Shown here: one piece after another, positions 33,995 to 42,174 of the stretch
How the letters are laid out: the number at the start of each line of letters is the position of its first letter
Position numbering within the stretch: the stretch's first letter is position 1
NCBI GenBank assembly: GCA_947168485.1
Contig: CAMVLZ010000008.1
Location: 1-47,113, forward strand
Reading direction: 5' to 3'
DNA: 47,113 nt
DNA from: an uncultured Bacillota bacterium
GTDB taxonomy: Bacteria; Bacillota_I; Bacilli_A; RF39; UBA660
Notes under the pieces: model-generated
The model's input: the letters and a program-made list of their open reading frames with translations, nothing else
Database searches by the model: none
What the model was told of the DNA's origin: nothing
Position numbers and translations under genes: made by a program

Positions 33995-34424
33995 ATTCAC
34001 TTAACACCCTTTCTTGTTTAGAAAACATAATCTCTTCATCTTCCTTAGTCATATGATCATAACCCAATAAATGATAAAAACCATGTATAGCTAAAAACAA
34101 CAATTCTCTTCTCTCACTATGACCATACTCCTTAGCTTGAGATTTAACTTTATCAATAGATATATAAATATCACCAAGTACTCTCATATCATCAGGTATT
34201 ATCACACTATCCTCATCTTCTAAAGCAAAAGTAATAACATCAGTTTCTCTATCTATATTTCTATATTCTTTATTTATCTTATGAATATACTCATTATCAA
34301 CAATAATAACATTAAAACTAACCTTCTGAAGATTCTCTATCTTTACACCTAATTCTAATACGCCAGTTAGATCAACTACGTTAATATCTTCATTTGTCTC
34401 ATTAAATATCTCAATCTTATTCAT
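33978..34424 (-). CDS. ybeY: endoribonuclease YbeY (rRNA maturation)
   Basis: Zinc-dependent RNase needed for 16S 3'-end maturation and ribosome quality control. 148 aa, with the zinc motif HGFYHLLGYDH (His114, His118, His124) and the preceding TDVITFAL and LGDIYIS strands. ATG at 34424 has GGAGG upstream. phoH, which usually precedes ybeY, is not in this window; a VanZ-like gene sits there instead. Confidence 0.96.
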   Translation of the reverse strand: MNKIEIFNETNEDINVVDLTGVLELGVKIENLQKVSFNVIIVDNEYIHKINKEYRNIDRETDVITFALEDEDSVIIPDDMRVLGDIYISIDKVKSQAKEYGHSERRELLFLAIHGFYHLLGYDHMTKEDEEIMFSKQERVLSEYGVTR

Positions 34425-34431
34425 ATTCCTC

Positions 34432-35043
34432 CTACAATAAAACAATTAATAAATATGTAATTGTACCAAATAATAATATAGTAATAATATTTAAGAAAAT
34501 CTCATTCTTTAAAAATCCTGGTAACTTAGAACCAATACTATGTATTATCTTATAAACAAAGTATCCACAAACTCCACCAATTACATTTAAAATAATATCG
34601 TCAACATCAAATACTCTTCCTATATATAATTGAACAGTTTCTACACTAATACTACATACAATACTAATTATCAATGGAAGAATAACATCTTTACTCTTAA
34701 TAATATAACTAACAAAGAAACCAAATGGTAAAAATAATACTATATTACCAATTATATTTTTAAAGAATAAAGCTGTTCCAAAATCATATCTCATAATTTC
34801 TTTAAAAGGAACAAAATTATTAGTTGACCAAGAAACAGTATCTTGAACAGTAACTATTTGGAATAAACATAATATATATACAACAAAAGTTAACATAAAT
34901 ATTTCTCTATATAGAACAATATGTTCTTTATTTTTTAATAAATATATTAATCTAATAGTAACCAAAACAATAACAGTAACAATAACCATAGGTAAAGTAC
35001 TATTAATTACATCATGAATTGTATTAGTAAAATATTGATTCAT
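34432..35043 (-). CDS. VanZ-like membrane protein
   Basis: 203 aa with five predicted membrane helices. Family landmarks: NNFVPFKEI (about 84-92), NIIGNIVLFLPFGFF (about 104-118), VETVQLYIGRVFDVDDIILN (about 144-163) and GGVCGYFVY. VanZ relatives are linked to teicoplanin resistance or envelope functions, but most are uncharacterised. GGAG 7 nt before the ATG. It lies between yqeY and ybeY, probably in the same operon. Confidence 0.85.
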   Translation of the reverse strand: MNQYFTNTIHDVINSTLPMVIVTVIVLVTIRLIYLLKNKEHIVLYREIFMLTFVVYILCLFQIVTVQDTVSWSTNNFVPFKEIMRYDFGTALFFKNIIGNIVLFLPFGFFVSYIIKSKDVILPLIISIVCSISVETVQLYIGRVFDVDDIILNVIGGVCGYFVYKIIHSIGSKLPGFLKNEIFLNIITILLFGTITYLLIVLL

Positions 35044-35104
35044 ATATTTTCTCCTATCACATATATTTTACTCTAAATTAAACTTATTTTCAATCAAAGA
35101 AAAA

Positions 35105-35116
35105 GAACTATAGTTC
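35105..35116 (-). terminator. weak hairpin after yqeY
   Basis: GAAC-TATA-GTTC followed by TTTTTC; the TAG stop (35108-35110) lies in it. The stem is only 4 bp, so readthrough is likely. Confidence 0.4.
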
Positions 35117-35551
35117 AGATAACTTAGTTCTAATTATATTACTAACTTCTTTCATATCAGTTTTACCTTTTAATTTAGCAGTAGCCTCTTTCATAATAGA
35201 TCCCATATCTTTTTGACTAGTTGGTTTTACTTCATCAAAAATCTCATCTATTATCTTCTTAACTTCTTCCATATCTAATTGTTCAGGTAAATAAGCTTTT
35301 AATATTTCTAATTCAGCCTCAGTAGCTTCAATTAAATCTTCTCTATTTCCTTTTTTAAATTCTTCAATAGATTCTTTTCTCATTTTAACTTCTCTATTAA
35401 CAACATCTAATAATAAGTCATCATTAATTTCTCTTTTCTTATCAATTCTTTCTTTATCCATTGAAGCTTTAACTGCTCTAATAACAGATAATCTCTCTTT
35501 ATCTTTATTTTTCATAGCTTCAATCATATCTTTATTTAATTTTTCTACCAT
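35108..35551 (-). CDS. yqeY: GatB/YqeY-domain protein
   Basis: 147 aa, full length. MVEKLNKDMIEAMKNKDKERLSVIRAV, the Lys/Glu-rich middle, LKAYLPEQLDMEEV and the C-terminal DMGSIMKEATAKLKGK / DMKEVSNIIRTKL are typical of the helical tail domain shared with GatB, which binds tRNA. Its exact role is not established. In Bacilli it follows rpsU; here one zinc-ribbon gene lies between. Confidence 0.92.
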   Translation of the reverse strand: MVEKLNKDMIEAMKNKDKERLSVIRAVKASMDKERIDKKREINDDLLLDVVNREVKMRKESIEEFKKGNREDLIEATEAELEILKAYLPEQLDMEEVKKIIDEIFDEVKPTSQKDMGSIMKEATAKLKGKTDMKEVSNIIRTKLSEL

Positions 35552-35571
35552 AATATCATCTCCATGAACTT

Positions 35572-35600
35572 ATTATATAAAAAAATAGATAATTCTTCAA
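35572..35600 (-). promoter_or_regulatory. yqeY promoter nested in the upstream terminator
   Basis: -35 TTGAAG (35595-35600), 17-nt spacer, -10 TATAAT (35572-35577). The -35 lies in the loop and the spacer contains the 3' arm and U-tract of the terminator of the 240-aa gene. Confidence 0.6.
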
Positions 35601-35610
35601 CTATCTATTT
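35579..35610 (-). terminator. intrinsic terminator of the zinc-ribbon gene
   Basis: 9-bp stem AAATAGATA / TATCTATTT (35583-35610) with a T run; the TAG stop (35601-35603) is in the hairpin. Confidence 0.85.
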
Positions 35611-36323
35611 TTAACATTTTTCTTTTTAAAATAAGAATAAAGTATTCCAATAACCCAACCAAATCCAATAAGTATTAATGGAATACCTATTTGAAATATA
35701 GGAATAATCACAGTTAATAATGGAATATTATTATGATCACCAACAGCAATATCTATAATAAAAGATATCGCAGTAAATACAAAAAATATAATAAAACCAA
35801 CTACAAAACAAATTAACCATGTCATAGTAACATCTTGAAAATTAATTTTCTTCTTTGCTTCAAAATCAGCATTGTTCTCATATATCTTATCTAAAGATAA
35901 TCTTGTCTCTCTATTATCAACTTTTATTTCAGCAGCCTTCTCATATCCTTCAAACAAACTATTATAAAAATCTTTAATTCTATATAACAAAGTTCTCTTA
36001 GGAGGCAAAGGTACAATATTATCACTATTAACAATAGGTTCATAAACCTTTTCAGGTACCTCATCAACAGAATTATCTTCAGTTTCGATTAATGGCACTT
36101 CTTCAGAAAGAACTAATGGTACTGTGATAATATCAGCATATTCTTCAGAATCTTCTATCAAAACATCCTCACTAGAAATAATAGAAGGTTCTTTATTTTC
36201 TTCTACTTCAGTAACATCATCTAATACTTCAATTTCCTCATCAGGTGACTTCAATTCTTTATTACAAAAAGGACAAACTAAAGTATTTTCTTCAATTGTA
36301 TTTCCACAATTATCACACTTCAT
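35601..36323 (-). CDS. zinc-ribbon two-TM membrane protein
   Basis: 240 aa. N-terminal zinc ribbon CDNCG ... CPFCNKE (Cys3, Cys6, Cys18, Cys21), an acidic low-complexity region (about 30-105), an amphipathic part, then two membrane regions (about 171-197 and 206-229) and a basic tail (KKKNVKNR). This architecture is common in low-GC Firmicutes and has no assigned function. The ribbon is on the cytoplasmic side. GGTGG upstream of the ATG. Confidence 0.75.
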   Translation of the reverse strand: MKCDNCGNTIEENTLVCPFCNKELKSPDEEIEVLDDVTEVEENKEPSIISSEDVLIEDSEEYADIITVPLVLSEEVPLIETEDNSVDEVPEKVYEPIVNSDNIVPLPPKRTLLYRIKDFYNSLFEGYEKAAEIKVDNRETRLSLDKIYENNADFEAKKKINFQDVTMTWLICFVVGFIIFFVFTAISFIIDIAVGDHNNIPLLTVIIPIFQIGIPLILIGFGWVIGILYSYFKKKNVKNR

Positions 36324-36378
36324 TATGCCACCTCTATTATAAGTATATAATAAAATTAATAAAAATAAAATAATAATA

Positions 36379-36408
36379 TAAAAAAAGATAAAGAATTAAT
36401 CTCTATCT
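36379..36408 (-). terminator. intrinsic terminator of rpsU
   Basis: 9-bp stem AGATAGAGA / TCTTTATCT with one wobble pair (36386-36408) and seven T; the TAA stop (36396-36398) is in the hairpin. Confidence 0.8.
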
Positions 36409-36599
36409 CTATTGTTTGCTCTATTTCTTCTAGCAGCATTCTTCTTACCCTCTTTTTCTGCTGCTCTACGTCTTACTCCTGGTTTATCATAACCTTCACG
36501 CTTTTTAGACTCTTGAGGGATTCCATCTTTATTTACTTTAGCTTTGAATTTCTTTAATGCTTGATCAAGATTTCCTCTTACTACAACCTTAGTAGCCAA
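36396..36599 (-). CDS. rpsU: 30S ribosomal protein S21, UUG start
   Basis: 67 aa, slightly longer than usual (about 57-60). ATKVVVRGNLDQALKKFKAKV, a GIPQESKKREGYDKPGVRRR core and a basic tail. The start is TTG at 36599: GGGAGGG lies 6 nt upstream, while the frame's upstream GTG has no binding site and would add residues foreign to S21. Strong promoter at 36633-36661. Confidence 0.95.
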   Translation of the reverse strand: MATKVVVRGNLDQALKKFKAKVNKDGIPQESKKREGYDKPGVRRRAAEKEGKKNAARRNRANNRDRD

Positions 36600-36632
36600 T
36601 TTTATCCCTCCCTTCGTCACTTACTAAGTAAA

Positions 36633-36661
36633 AGTATAACAAACATTTATTCAAAATTCAA
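36633..36661 (-). promoter_or_regulatory. rpsU promoter
   Basis: -35 TTGAAT (36656-36661), 17-nt spacer, -10 TATACT (36633-36638), just after the peptide-gene pair. Confidence 0.75.
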
Positions 36662-36687
36662 CTTTTTTCTTTAAAAAATAAGCATTT

Positions 36688-36705
36688 TAAGTAAATTATT
36701 ACTTA
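36688..36705 (-). terminator. hairpin at the end of the peptide-gene pair
   Basis: 7-bp stem TAAGTAA / TTACTTA containing the TAA stop at 36699-36701. A T6 tract comes only about 10 nt later, so termination is uncertain. Confidence 0.4.
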
Positions 36706-36875
36706 GTTGGACACATATCTTTATCATGAATTCTTCTAATCGCAGATCCCACGCCACTACCTGCATCATAGAAAAACTTAATAATATTTGTTAGTGCATT
36801 TATAACTGAAGAAGAAAAATTTGATGAGCCTCCAACAATAGTTTCAAGTTCTTTATCTTTAATTTCCTTTAACAT
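36699..36875 (-). CDS. double-glycine-leader peptide, candidate two-peptide bacteriocin component B
   Basis: 58 aa. Leader MLKEIKDKELETIVGG has the hydrophobic/acidic spacing of double-glycine leaders (E-L-x2-I-x-GG). The predicted mature 42-residue peptide starts SSNFSSS, has a hydrophobic helix (VINALTNIIKFFYDA), a GSGVG (GxxxG) motif and a basic, Cys-containing end (RRIHDKDMCPTK). GGAGG lies 7 nt before the ATG. The first 17 nt overlap the end of the partner gene in another frame, so the two are coupled. This fits class IIb/lactobin-cerein-like bacteriocins, but it could be a signalling peptide. No immunity gene is recognised next to it. Confidence 0.72.
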   Translation of the reverse strand: MLKEIKDKELETIVGGSSNFSSSVINALTNIIKFFYDAGSGVGSAIRRIHDKDMCPTK

Positions 36876-37020
36876 TACATGCCTCCGGATTAGTATACCC
36901 CCTAATTATTCCAGACAAGAAGATAACTACTGCACTGACTATCAATCCTATACCAATACCAGTACTAACCGCAGCACCTCCTTCTATATTATTCAATTCT
37001 TTTTCATTTAATTTTATCAT
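36859..37020 (-). CDS. double-glycine-leader peptide, candidate two-peptide bacteriocin component A
   Basis: 53 aa. Leader MIKLNEKELNNIEGG (Gly14-Gly15) is a textbook double-glycine leader. The mature peptide of 38 residues starts AAVSTGIGIG, runs through a strongly hydrophobic helix (LIVSAVVIFL) with GIIRG (GxxxG) and ends GYTNPEACNVKGN. GxxxG motifs mediate helix pairing in two-peptide bacteriocins. ATG at 37020 has AAAGGAGG 5 nt upstream; a further in-frame start at 37041 is unlikely. Promoter at 37040-37068. Export would need a C39-peptidase ABC transporter; a peptide-type exporter of that kind is partly visible at the right edge. Confidence 0.75.
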   Translation of the reverse strand: MIKLNEKELNNIEGGAAVSTGIGIGLIVSAVVIFLSGIIRGYTNPEACNVKGN

Positions 37021-37039
37021 TTTTCCTCCTTTCACTGTC

Positions 37040-37068
37040 ATAATAAACTATTAATAATCATTAGACAA
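37040..37068 (-). promoter_or_regulatory. promoter of the bacteriocin-like pair
   Basis: -35 TTGTCT (37063-37068), 17-nt spacer, -10 TATTAT (37040-37045), with a leader of about 14 nt. The rest of the 157-nt gap to the CotH-like gene holds only that gene's terminator and A/T-rich sequence. Confidence 0.5.
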
Positions 37069-37170
37069 ATCACACAAAATTAAAAACAAAAGCACAATTT
37101 CCACAAAAATAATTTAATCACTAAGCAATTAATATAATTTAATTAATTATTTCATTAAAAAAAGAAAAAT

Positions 37171-37200
37171 AAAAAAAGAGATAAATTATTTATTTATCTC
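37171..37200 (-). terminator. intrinsic terminator of the CotH-like gene
   Basis: Perfect 9-bp stem GAGATAAAT / ATTTATCTC (37178-37200) with seven T (37171-37177). The TAA stop (37186-37188) lies in the hairpin. Confidence 0.9.
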
Positions 37201-38388
37201 ATTATCAAAAATTTGATATCTATCATTTAACCATTTCTTGTACATATTATAAGATTTTTCAAATGAAACAAACTTCCAATGTTCATTATTATATTTACCA
37301 GACAAATATAATTTCTTATATTCTTTATTTAAGCTAGAAATATTCTTCTTATAAACACGTTTCACATCATCATTCCAAGTCTTTTTAACTAGTTTATTAA
37401 ATTCATCTATCTTACATAAATTATACAATAACAAAGAAGTGTGCTTTTCATATCTTATTCTATTCTTTATAGGAAACTTAGTAGAATCTCTTAAGAATGA
37501 ATTATTGTAAGCTATATCATAATCCCACACAGGACCAACATGTATCTTATCATCATGTCCATCCATATATAAATATAAACTAGATTGTAATCCATCTATA
37601 TTTAGACTAAATTCTGTAATAATATAATATTTAACAAATGAATCCATATCTATTATTTTTTCTAAATCTTTATAATTTTTTTCTTTAATCAATTTTTCTA
37701 CTTTATTATACTTATCCATAAAAACATCTAAATCATCTTTATAATCATCATTATTAGAATCTTTCACAATAAAATGATCATTTTCTAATTTAGAAGTAAC
37801 ATAATCTTCTTCTTTATAATAATTATTATCAAGTTCAACCAATATCGCATTATCATCTTTTAAATCAACTATATTTTTATCAATAGATATTTTAGGTACT
37901 AAATAATAGTTACCAATATATTTTTTATCTACATATAAATCTATAAAAGTTCCTGTAACACCATAATTCATTCGCATCTCTTTGGCAAGTTTGTATGTAA
38001 AATGATTTTTTAATAATGAGGGGTCTAATGTATTTGCGAGTAATACATATTTCTTTGTATTGGCTAAATTAAATAGTTCTTTTTTATCCTCAAAACTAAT
38101 TTGATATGGTTTTTTCTCTAACTTCCAAGTAAAATTACCTCTACCTTTAATAGTAATATTATCTTTTAATAATAATTTATGATTCTTATTATATATCTTA
38201 ATAGAATTATCTTTATACTTAATTTCTTTACTACCTTTATTTATTTTATCTAAAGAAATATCTTTTAATTCTATATCTATAATAGGAACATTATTTTTAA
38301 TATGATATCCATATTTTTTATTAGATAAAATAATACAAATAATAATTATTATTAATATAGAGATAATTATAAATAATATTTTTCTCAT
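37186..38388 (-). CDS. CotH-like protein kinase-fold protein, membrane-anchored
   Basis: 400 aa. One N-terminal TM (about 2-22, KILFIIISILIIIIICIIL), then an extracytoplasmic CotH domain (PF08757-like): IKGRGNFTW, KKPYQISFEDKKELF, YVLLANTLDPSLLKNHF, a long middle with VDLKDDNAILVELD, and GPVWDYDIAYNNSF near the C-terminus. In Bacillus spores CotH is an atypical protein kinase of coat proteins; many non-spore homologs are found on surfaces of gut Firmicutes. ATG at 38388 follows GGTGATG; an ATG/TTG further up (38430) lacks one. Own promoter and terminator. Confidence 0.82.
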   Translation of the reverse strand: MRKILFIIISILIIIIICIILSNKKYGYHIKNNVPIIDIELKDISLDKINKGSKEIKYKDNSIKIYNKNHKLLLKDNITIKGRGNFTWKLEKKPYQISFEDKKELFNLANTKKYVLLANTLDPSLLKNHFTYKLAKEMRMNYGVTGTFIDLYVDKKYIGNYYLVPKISIDKNIVDLKDDNAILVELDNNYYKEEDYVTSKLENDHFIVKDSNNDDYKDDLDVFMDKYNKVEKLIKEKNYKDLEKIIDMDSFVKYYIITEFSLNIDGLQSSLYLYMDGHDDKIHVGPVWDYDIAYNNSFLRDSTKFPIKNRIRYEKHTSLLLYNLCKIDEFNKLVKKTWNDDVKRVYKKNISSLNKEYKKLYLSGKYNNEHWKFVSFEKSYNMYKKWLNDRYQIFDNEINK

Positions 38389-38403
38389 ATCATCACCATT
38401 TTT

Positions 38404-38432
38404 ATAATAACAAATTAATATATTAATCACAA
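38404..38432 (-). promoter_or_regulatory. promoter of the CotH-like gene
   Basis: -35 TTGTGA (38427-38432), 17-nt spacer, TGT-TATTAT extended -10 (38404-38409), right after the preceding terminator. Confidence 0.55.
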
Positions 38433-38434
38433 TA

Positions 38435-38458
38435 AAAAGGTTATATAAATAACCTTTT
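38435..38458 (-). terminator. hairpin at the end of the TMEM43-like gene
   Basis: Stem AAAAGGTTA / TAACCTTTT containing the end of the TAA stop (38457-38459), followed by TATTG; only a weak U-tract. Confidence 0.6.
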
Positions 38459-39623
38459 ATTGTTGAATATTATTTTGATTGTTCATAGTATTTTCTTGTG
38501 AAGTATCTCCAGTTTGATTCATTGGAATAGATTGATTATTTTGAACTGAAGGTACTGTTTGTACTTGAGGAGTTGCTTTATTCTTTTTCATCTTTAAATA
38601 TAAGAATACTAATCCTAAGACTGCTGCTATAGCACCTATAGCGATTAATGGTCTATAAGCTAACCAAGCAATAGCTATAACTATAACTGATATAGCAAAC
38701 CCTGCAATTATAGAGAAGAAACCACTAATAGAACTTACTATATTTCCTAATACTGGTATTCTATCAGTAAAGAATCTTAATGGAGAAAAGATACTAGCAA
38801 ATGCTATAGTTAATAAAACAAATCCAATTAATCTAAAAATCCATGTAGTAGTTTTATTATTCTTTGTTAGTGTTTGAAGCATTTCTTCTCCAGAATGAAC
38901 TCCTTCTTCTGCATAAATAATAGATTTACCACTCTTCGCAACATACTTAGTAATATTATCTCCTTTTTGTAATCCTAAAACACTAATAGTTACAGGTTGA
39001 TCATTATTCATATAATTAAATGATACTCTAACATCACCTATTTCAGGTCTATCCATACTATTACCTTTATATAAATAATTTATACCAACTAACTTCATAT
39101 TATTACGTTCAGCATCTTTAGCATCTAAATGATATGGAGTATTCGCATCTAAAAATTCTAAATTATCTTTAGTTAATTTAAAGTCTCCCATAACTGAATT
39201 ATTAGAATAAAACTTTTCAGAATTATAAGGCATCTCAGGATTAGTATGTCCAGAACCACCACTTAAATGATAATCAGCCCATTTACTATCATATGTACAA
39301 TGATTATCCTCATCACAATCTTCATCCCATTGATACATTTCAACAATTCTTTCTAATACAGCTGTTTTTCTAGTAATACCAAAAGTTGAATCAGTAACAT
39401 TATCATTTACTATCATTTGTCCACTTGTCGCAATAACTTTATTATCATTAGAAGCCTCTTTCTTTCCATCTTTTACATCAACATAAATACCTTTAGCTTC
39501 TTGTATCGCACTAGCAGTCTTAACATAATTTCCTTCATTCCACCATAACAATCCTATACCTATAATTAATAATATAGGAAATAATATAATACCCCCAATT
39601 TTACTATTACCATTACTTTTCAT
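38457..39623 (-). CDS. TMEM43-family membrane protein
   Basis: 388 aa. TM1 near the N-terminus (about 9-28, GGIILFPILLIIGIGLLWWNEG), a long extracytoplasmic region (30-250) with KTAVLERIVEMYQW, NYLYKGNSMDRPEIGDVRVSF and a Cys pair, then three to four TM helices (about 262-345) and a Gln/Asn-rich cytoplasmic tail. The order TM-loop-TM bundle and the GDVRVSF segment fit the LUMA/TMEM43 family (PF07787), of unknown function in bacteria. AGGAGGAAG lies before the ATG. Confidence 0.75.
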   Translation of the reverse strand: MKSNGNSKIGGIILFPILLIIGIGLLWWNEGNYVKTASAIQEAKGIYVDVKDGKKEASNDNKVIATSGQMIVNDNVTDSTFGITRKTAVLERIVEMYQWDEDCDEDNHCTYDSKWADYHLSGGSGHTNPEMPYNSEKFYSNNSVMGDFKLTKDNLEFLDANTPYHLDAKDAERNNMKLVGINYLYKGNSMDRPEIGDVRVSFNYMNNDQPVTISVLGLQKGDNITKYVAKSGKSIIYAEEGVHSGEEMLQTLTKNNKTTTWIFRLIGFVLLTIAFASIFSPLRFFTDRIPVLGNIVSSISGFFSIIAGFAISVIVIAIAWLAYRPLIAIGAIAAVLGLVFLYLKMKKNKATPQVQTVPSVQNNQSIPMNQTGDTSQENTMNNQNNIQQ

Positions 39624-39650
39624 AACTTCCTCCTATGATTATATTATACA

Positions 39651-42104
39651 TTATTTAATAAATTTGAAAATACCCTTATTAATAACTCTATTATCTACAA
39701 ATTCTAATATCATTTTAAATAATAATATAAATAAACCAAACAAACTAATTATACAACCTTCAAAATACCAAGGAGCTTTATATTCTATCTTAATATTATT
39801 CATACCAGGATTTAATCTTAAACCTACAAAAGATTTATTAACTTTAACAATATCTACTCTCTTATCATTAATATATCCCCTAAATCCATCATCATATGGA
39901 ATAGATGTAACTAAATATTTATCACTACTCTTATTTAAATAATTACCTGTAATAGTACTATTAGAGTAATCTAATTTTAAATTATCAATTTCTTTGTAAT
40001 TATTAATAATCTTATCACTATAATAAATATTAACATTATCTATATCAAATATACCATCACTAAACTCTATATCTAAAATATTACTATCCATATATAATAC
40101 ATATTTAAAATTAGTATTATTATTATAATATCTCCATCTCTTACAAGTTAAAGTATTTTGAACACCATTAATAATAATATAACTATCTTTATAATCATCA
40201 TTATAATTCATATCAAAACTTATATATAACATCTTACCCTTAACATTATTAAGGCTAATACTTTTATGAGTAATCTCATCAAAAGTAAATTTATATCTCT
40301 TTTTAATATTATTATCTTTATACTTAGTAATTTTAGAATCATATTCTATATCAATATCATCTTTAATAACAGTATTATTCATAATATATTCCATATTATA
40401 TGGAAATTGTAAACTATTATAAGTTTTACTACTACCAATATTCTTACTAGTATAAACCAATGGATAAGCAGATTTATTATAGTATAAAGATAAATCTTTA
40501 TCACTTTTAATCTTCTTATAATATAAAAACTTATTATTAGAATCAACTATATACTTAGAACCCATAAAAGTATAAAACAATTCATTATTACTACCAGTAA
40601 ACACTAAATTATATCAAAATAAAATAATATTAAAAAAATTATTATAAATATAAAAATAATCATAATTATAAGTAGAAGAATACATACTATTAGATAAATG
40701 TTTATCATTATAGATCTTATTAACTAAATCTCTACTATTATATATAATATCTACTCTATATTTATTATCAATATTACTAAGTAATTTATCTATACTTTTA
40801 TTATCAATATTATATTTATTATTAAAATTATAAGTAATATGATTTTCTCCATAATAATTAAAGTAAAATGAGAAAAATAATGAAATGAATAAAACATATC
40901 CAAAGAACAATTTCTTATATTTCTTTTTATCATGAATATATTTTTCTAATAAATATCCTACAAATAATATTTCTAATATATAAGAAATACTCTTTATATT
41001 AAATATAAATATAATAATTAAACTAATAATAATAGTTTTATTTAATTTAATATAATCTATACTTTTAATATTCTTTATAAATAGAATAAAACTATAAATA
41101 TATAGAATAGAAAAAGGTATTAATGATTTTCCTCTTATATATAACATTCCATTTAGTATATACATAAATATAGGTATTAATAATACTAATAAACTAATAT
41201 TTAAGAAATAATTACTAACAGATTTATGTTTATTATAAATATTACCAAATAAAGCTATAAAGAATATTCCAGATAATCCTAAACTAAAAGTAGAATAAAA
41301 TAACTCTTTAAAATTAATAACAAATAAATTAATTAAATTAACTTCTTGAGAAGCATTATTAATAAATCTATGAGCATTCAATATAGTATATCCTACAGGT
41401 AATAATAAGAAAGAACTAATCATAATAGGTATAATAAATATACTTATCATTCTAAATAAATATTTAAAATTAAATTTATTATGTAATAACAATTTATATA
41501 TATAATAAATAAATATAGTTATTAGAGCTCCTACACTATAATAATAATTAATTAAGATAATAATTAATATAAATAACATAAGTTTAAATGATCTATTATT
41601 ATCAATATAATTATCTACTTCTATTAACGATAAGATTAAAAAAGGTATATAGAAAACAAACATAATATGGTGGTGAAAATGATATGTTAATATAGGTAAT
41701 GTCATATATAATAAACCACTATAAAGAGAATATTTTCTATTATGAAAATTATTATCTATAAATTTATACATAAATATACCAGATAATAAATATAAAATAA
41801 TACCTGCTATAATAATAAATACTTTCATACTAATAAATGGTAATAAATAAGATAAAAGTATTATAGGAGACATTAATCCATAATATGCTAAATTAAACAT
41901 ATTTTGTCCTGCTCCTAGATTGAAACTAAACTCGGGTAATAATTTACCTGTAGAATAAAATATATCTCTAAAATACTCAGGAAAAACTATATGTTGATTT
42001 AACCAATCCTTAGTACTTCCAAACACAAAAAAGCCCATTAACAAAGTTAACAAAATAATTCCATATAATATAATAATTGTATAATCTTTATATTTGTCTC
42101 TCAT
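39651..42104 (-). pseudogene. YfhO-type membrane protein gene interrupted by one in-frame TGA
   Basis: Reading frame 817 codons long with a single TGA at 40614-40616 (after NNFFNIILF, before YNLVFTGSNN). The N-terminal 496 codons encode about 11-12 TM helices with family signs (FNLGAGQNMFNLAYYGLMSP, YSGLLYMTLPILTYHFHHH). The remaining 320 codons encode the C-terminal extracytoplasmic part (YTFMGSKYIV, YLVTSIPYDDGFRGYIND, LNPGMNNIKIEYKAPW) and a last TM. YfhO proteins are GT-C-type glycosyltransferases linked to lipoteichoic-acid glycosylation in Bacillus. No ribosome binding site follows the TGA, so reinitiation is unlikely. The start ATG (42104) also lacks one. Probable pseudogene; readthrough or assembly error possible. 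Confidence 0.75.
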
Positions 42105-42151
42105 GAGAAAATTTTATCATAAAATAATAATTTATAATAGTTATTTACCAA

Positions 42152-42174
42152 TAAAAAAAGGTATTTACATACCT
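42152..42174 (-). terminator. intrinsic terminator of murI
   Basis: 6-bp stem AGGTAT / ATACCT (42159-42174) and six T; the TAG stop (42173-42175) overlaps it. Confidence 0.8.

Noticed and set aside
33569-36599. Disruption of the rpsU-yqeY-phoH-ybeY region by horizontal transfer
   Set aside because: phoH is absent and two membrane-protein genes are added, but base composition and signals look like the rest of the window; simple rearrangement is enough.
40614-40616. TGA read as tryptophan (Mycoplasma-type code)
   Set aside because: Tryptophan codons elsewhere are TGG, full-length housekeeping proteins contain no internal TGA, and era and cdd end naturally at TGA. One TGA in YfhO is better explained as a disruption.
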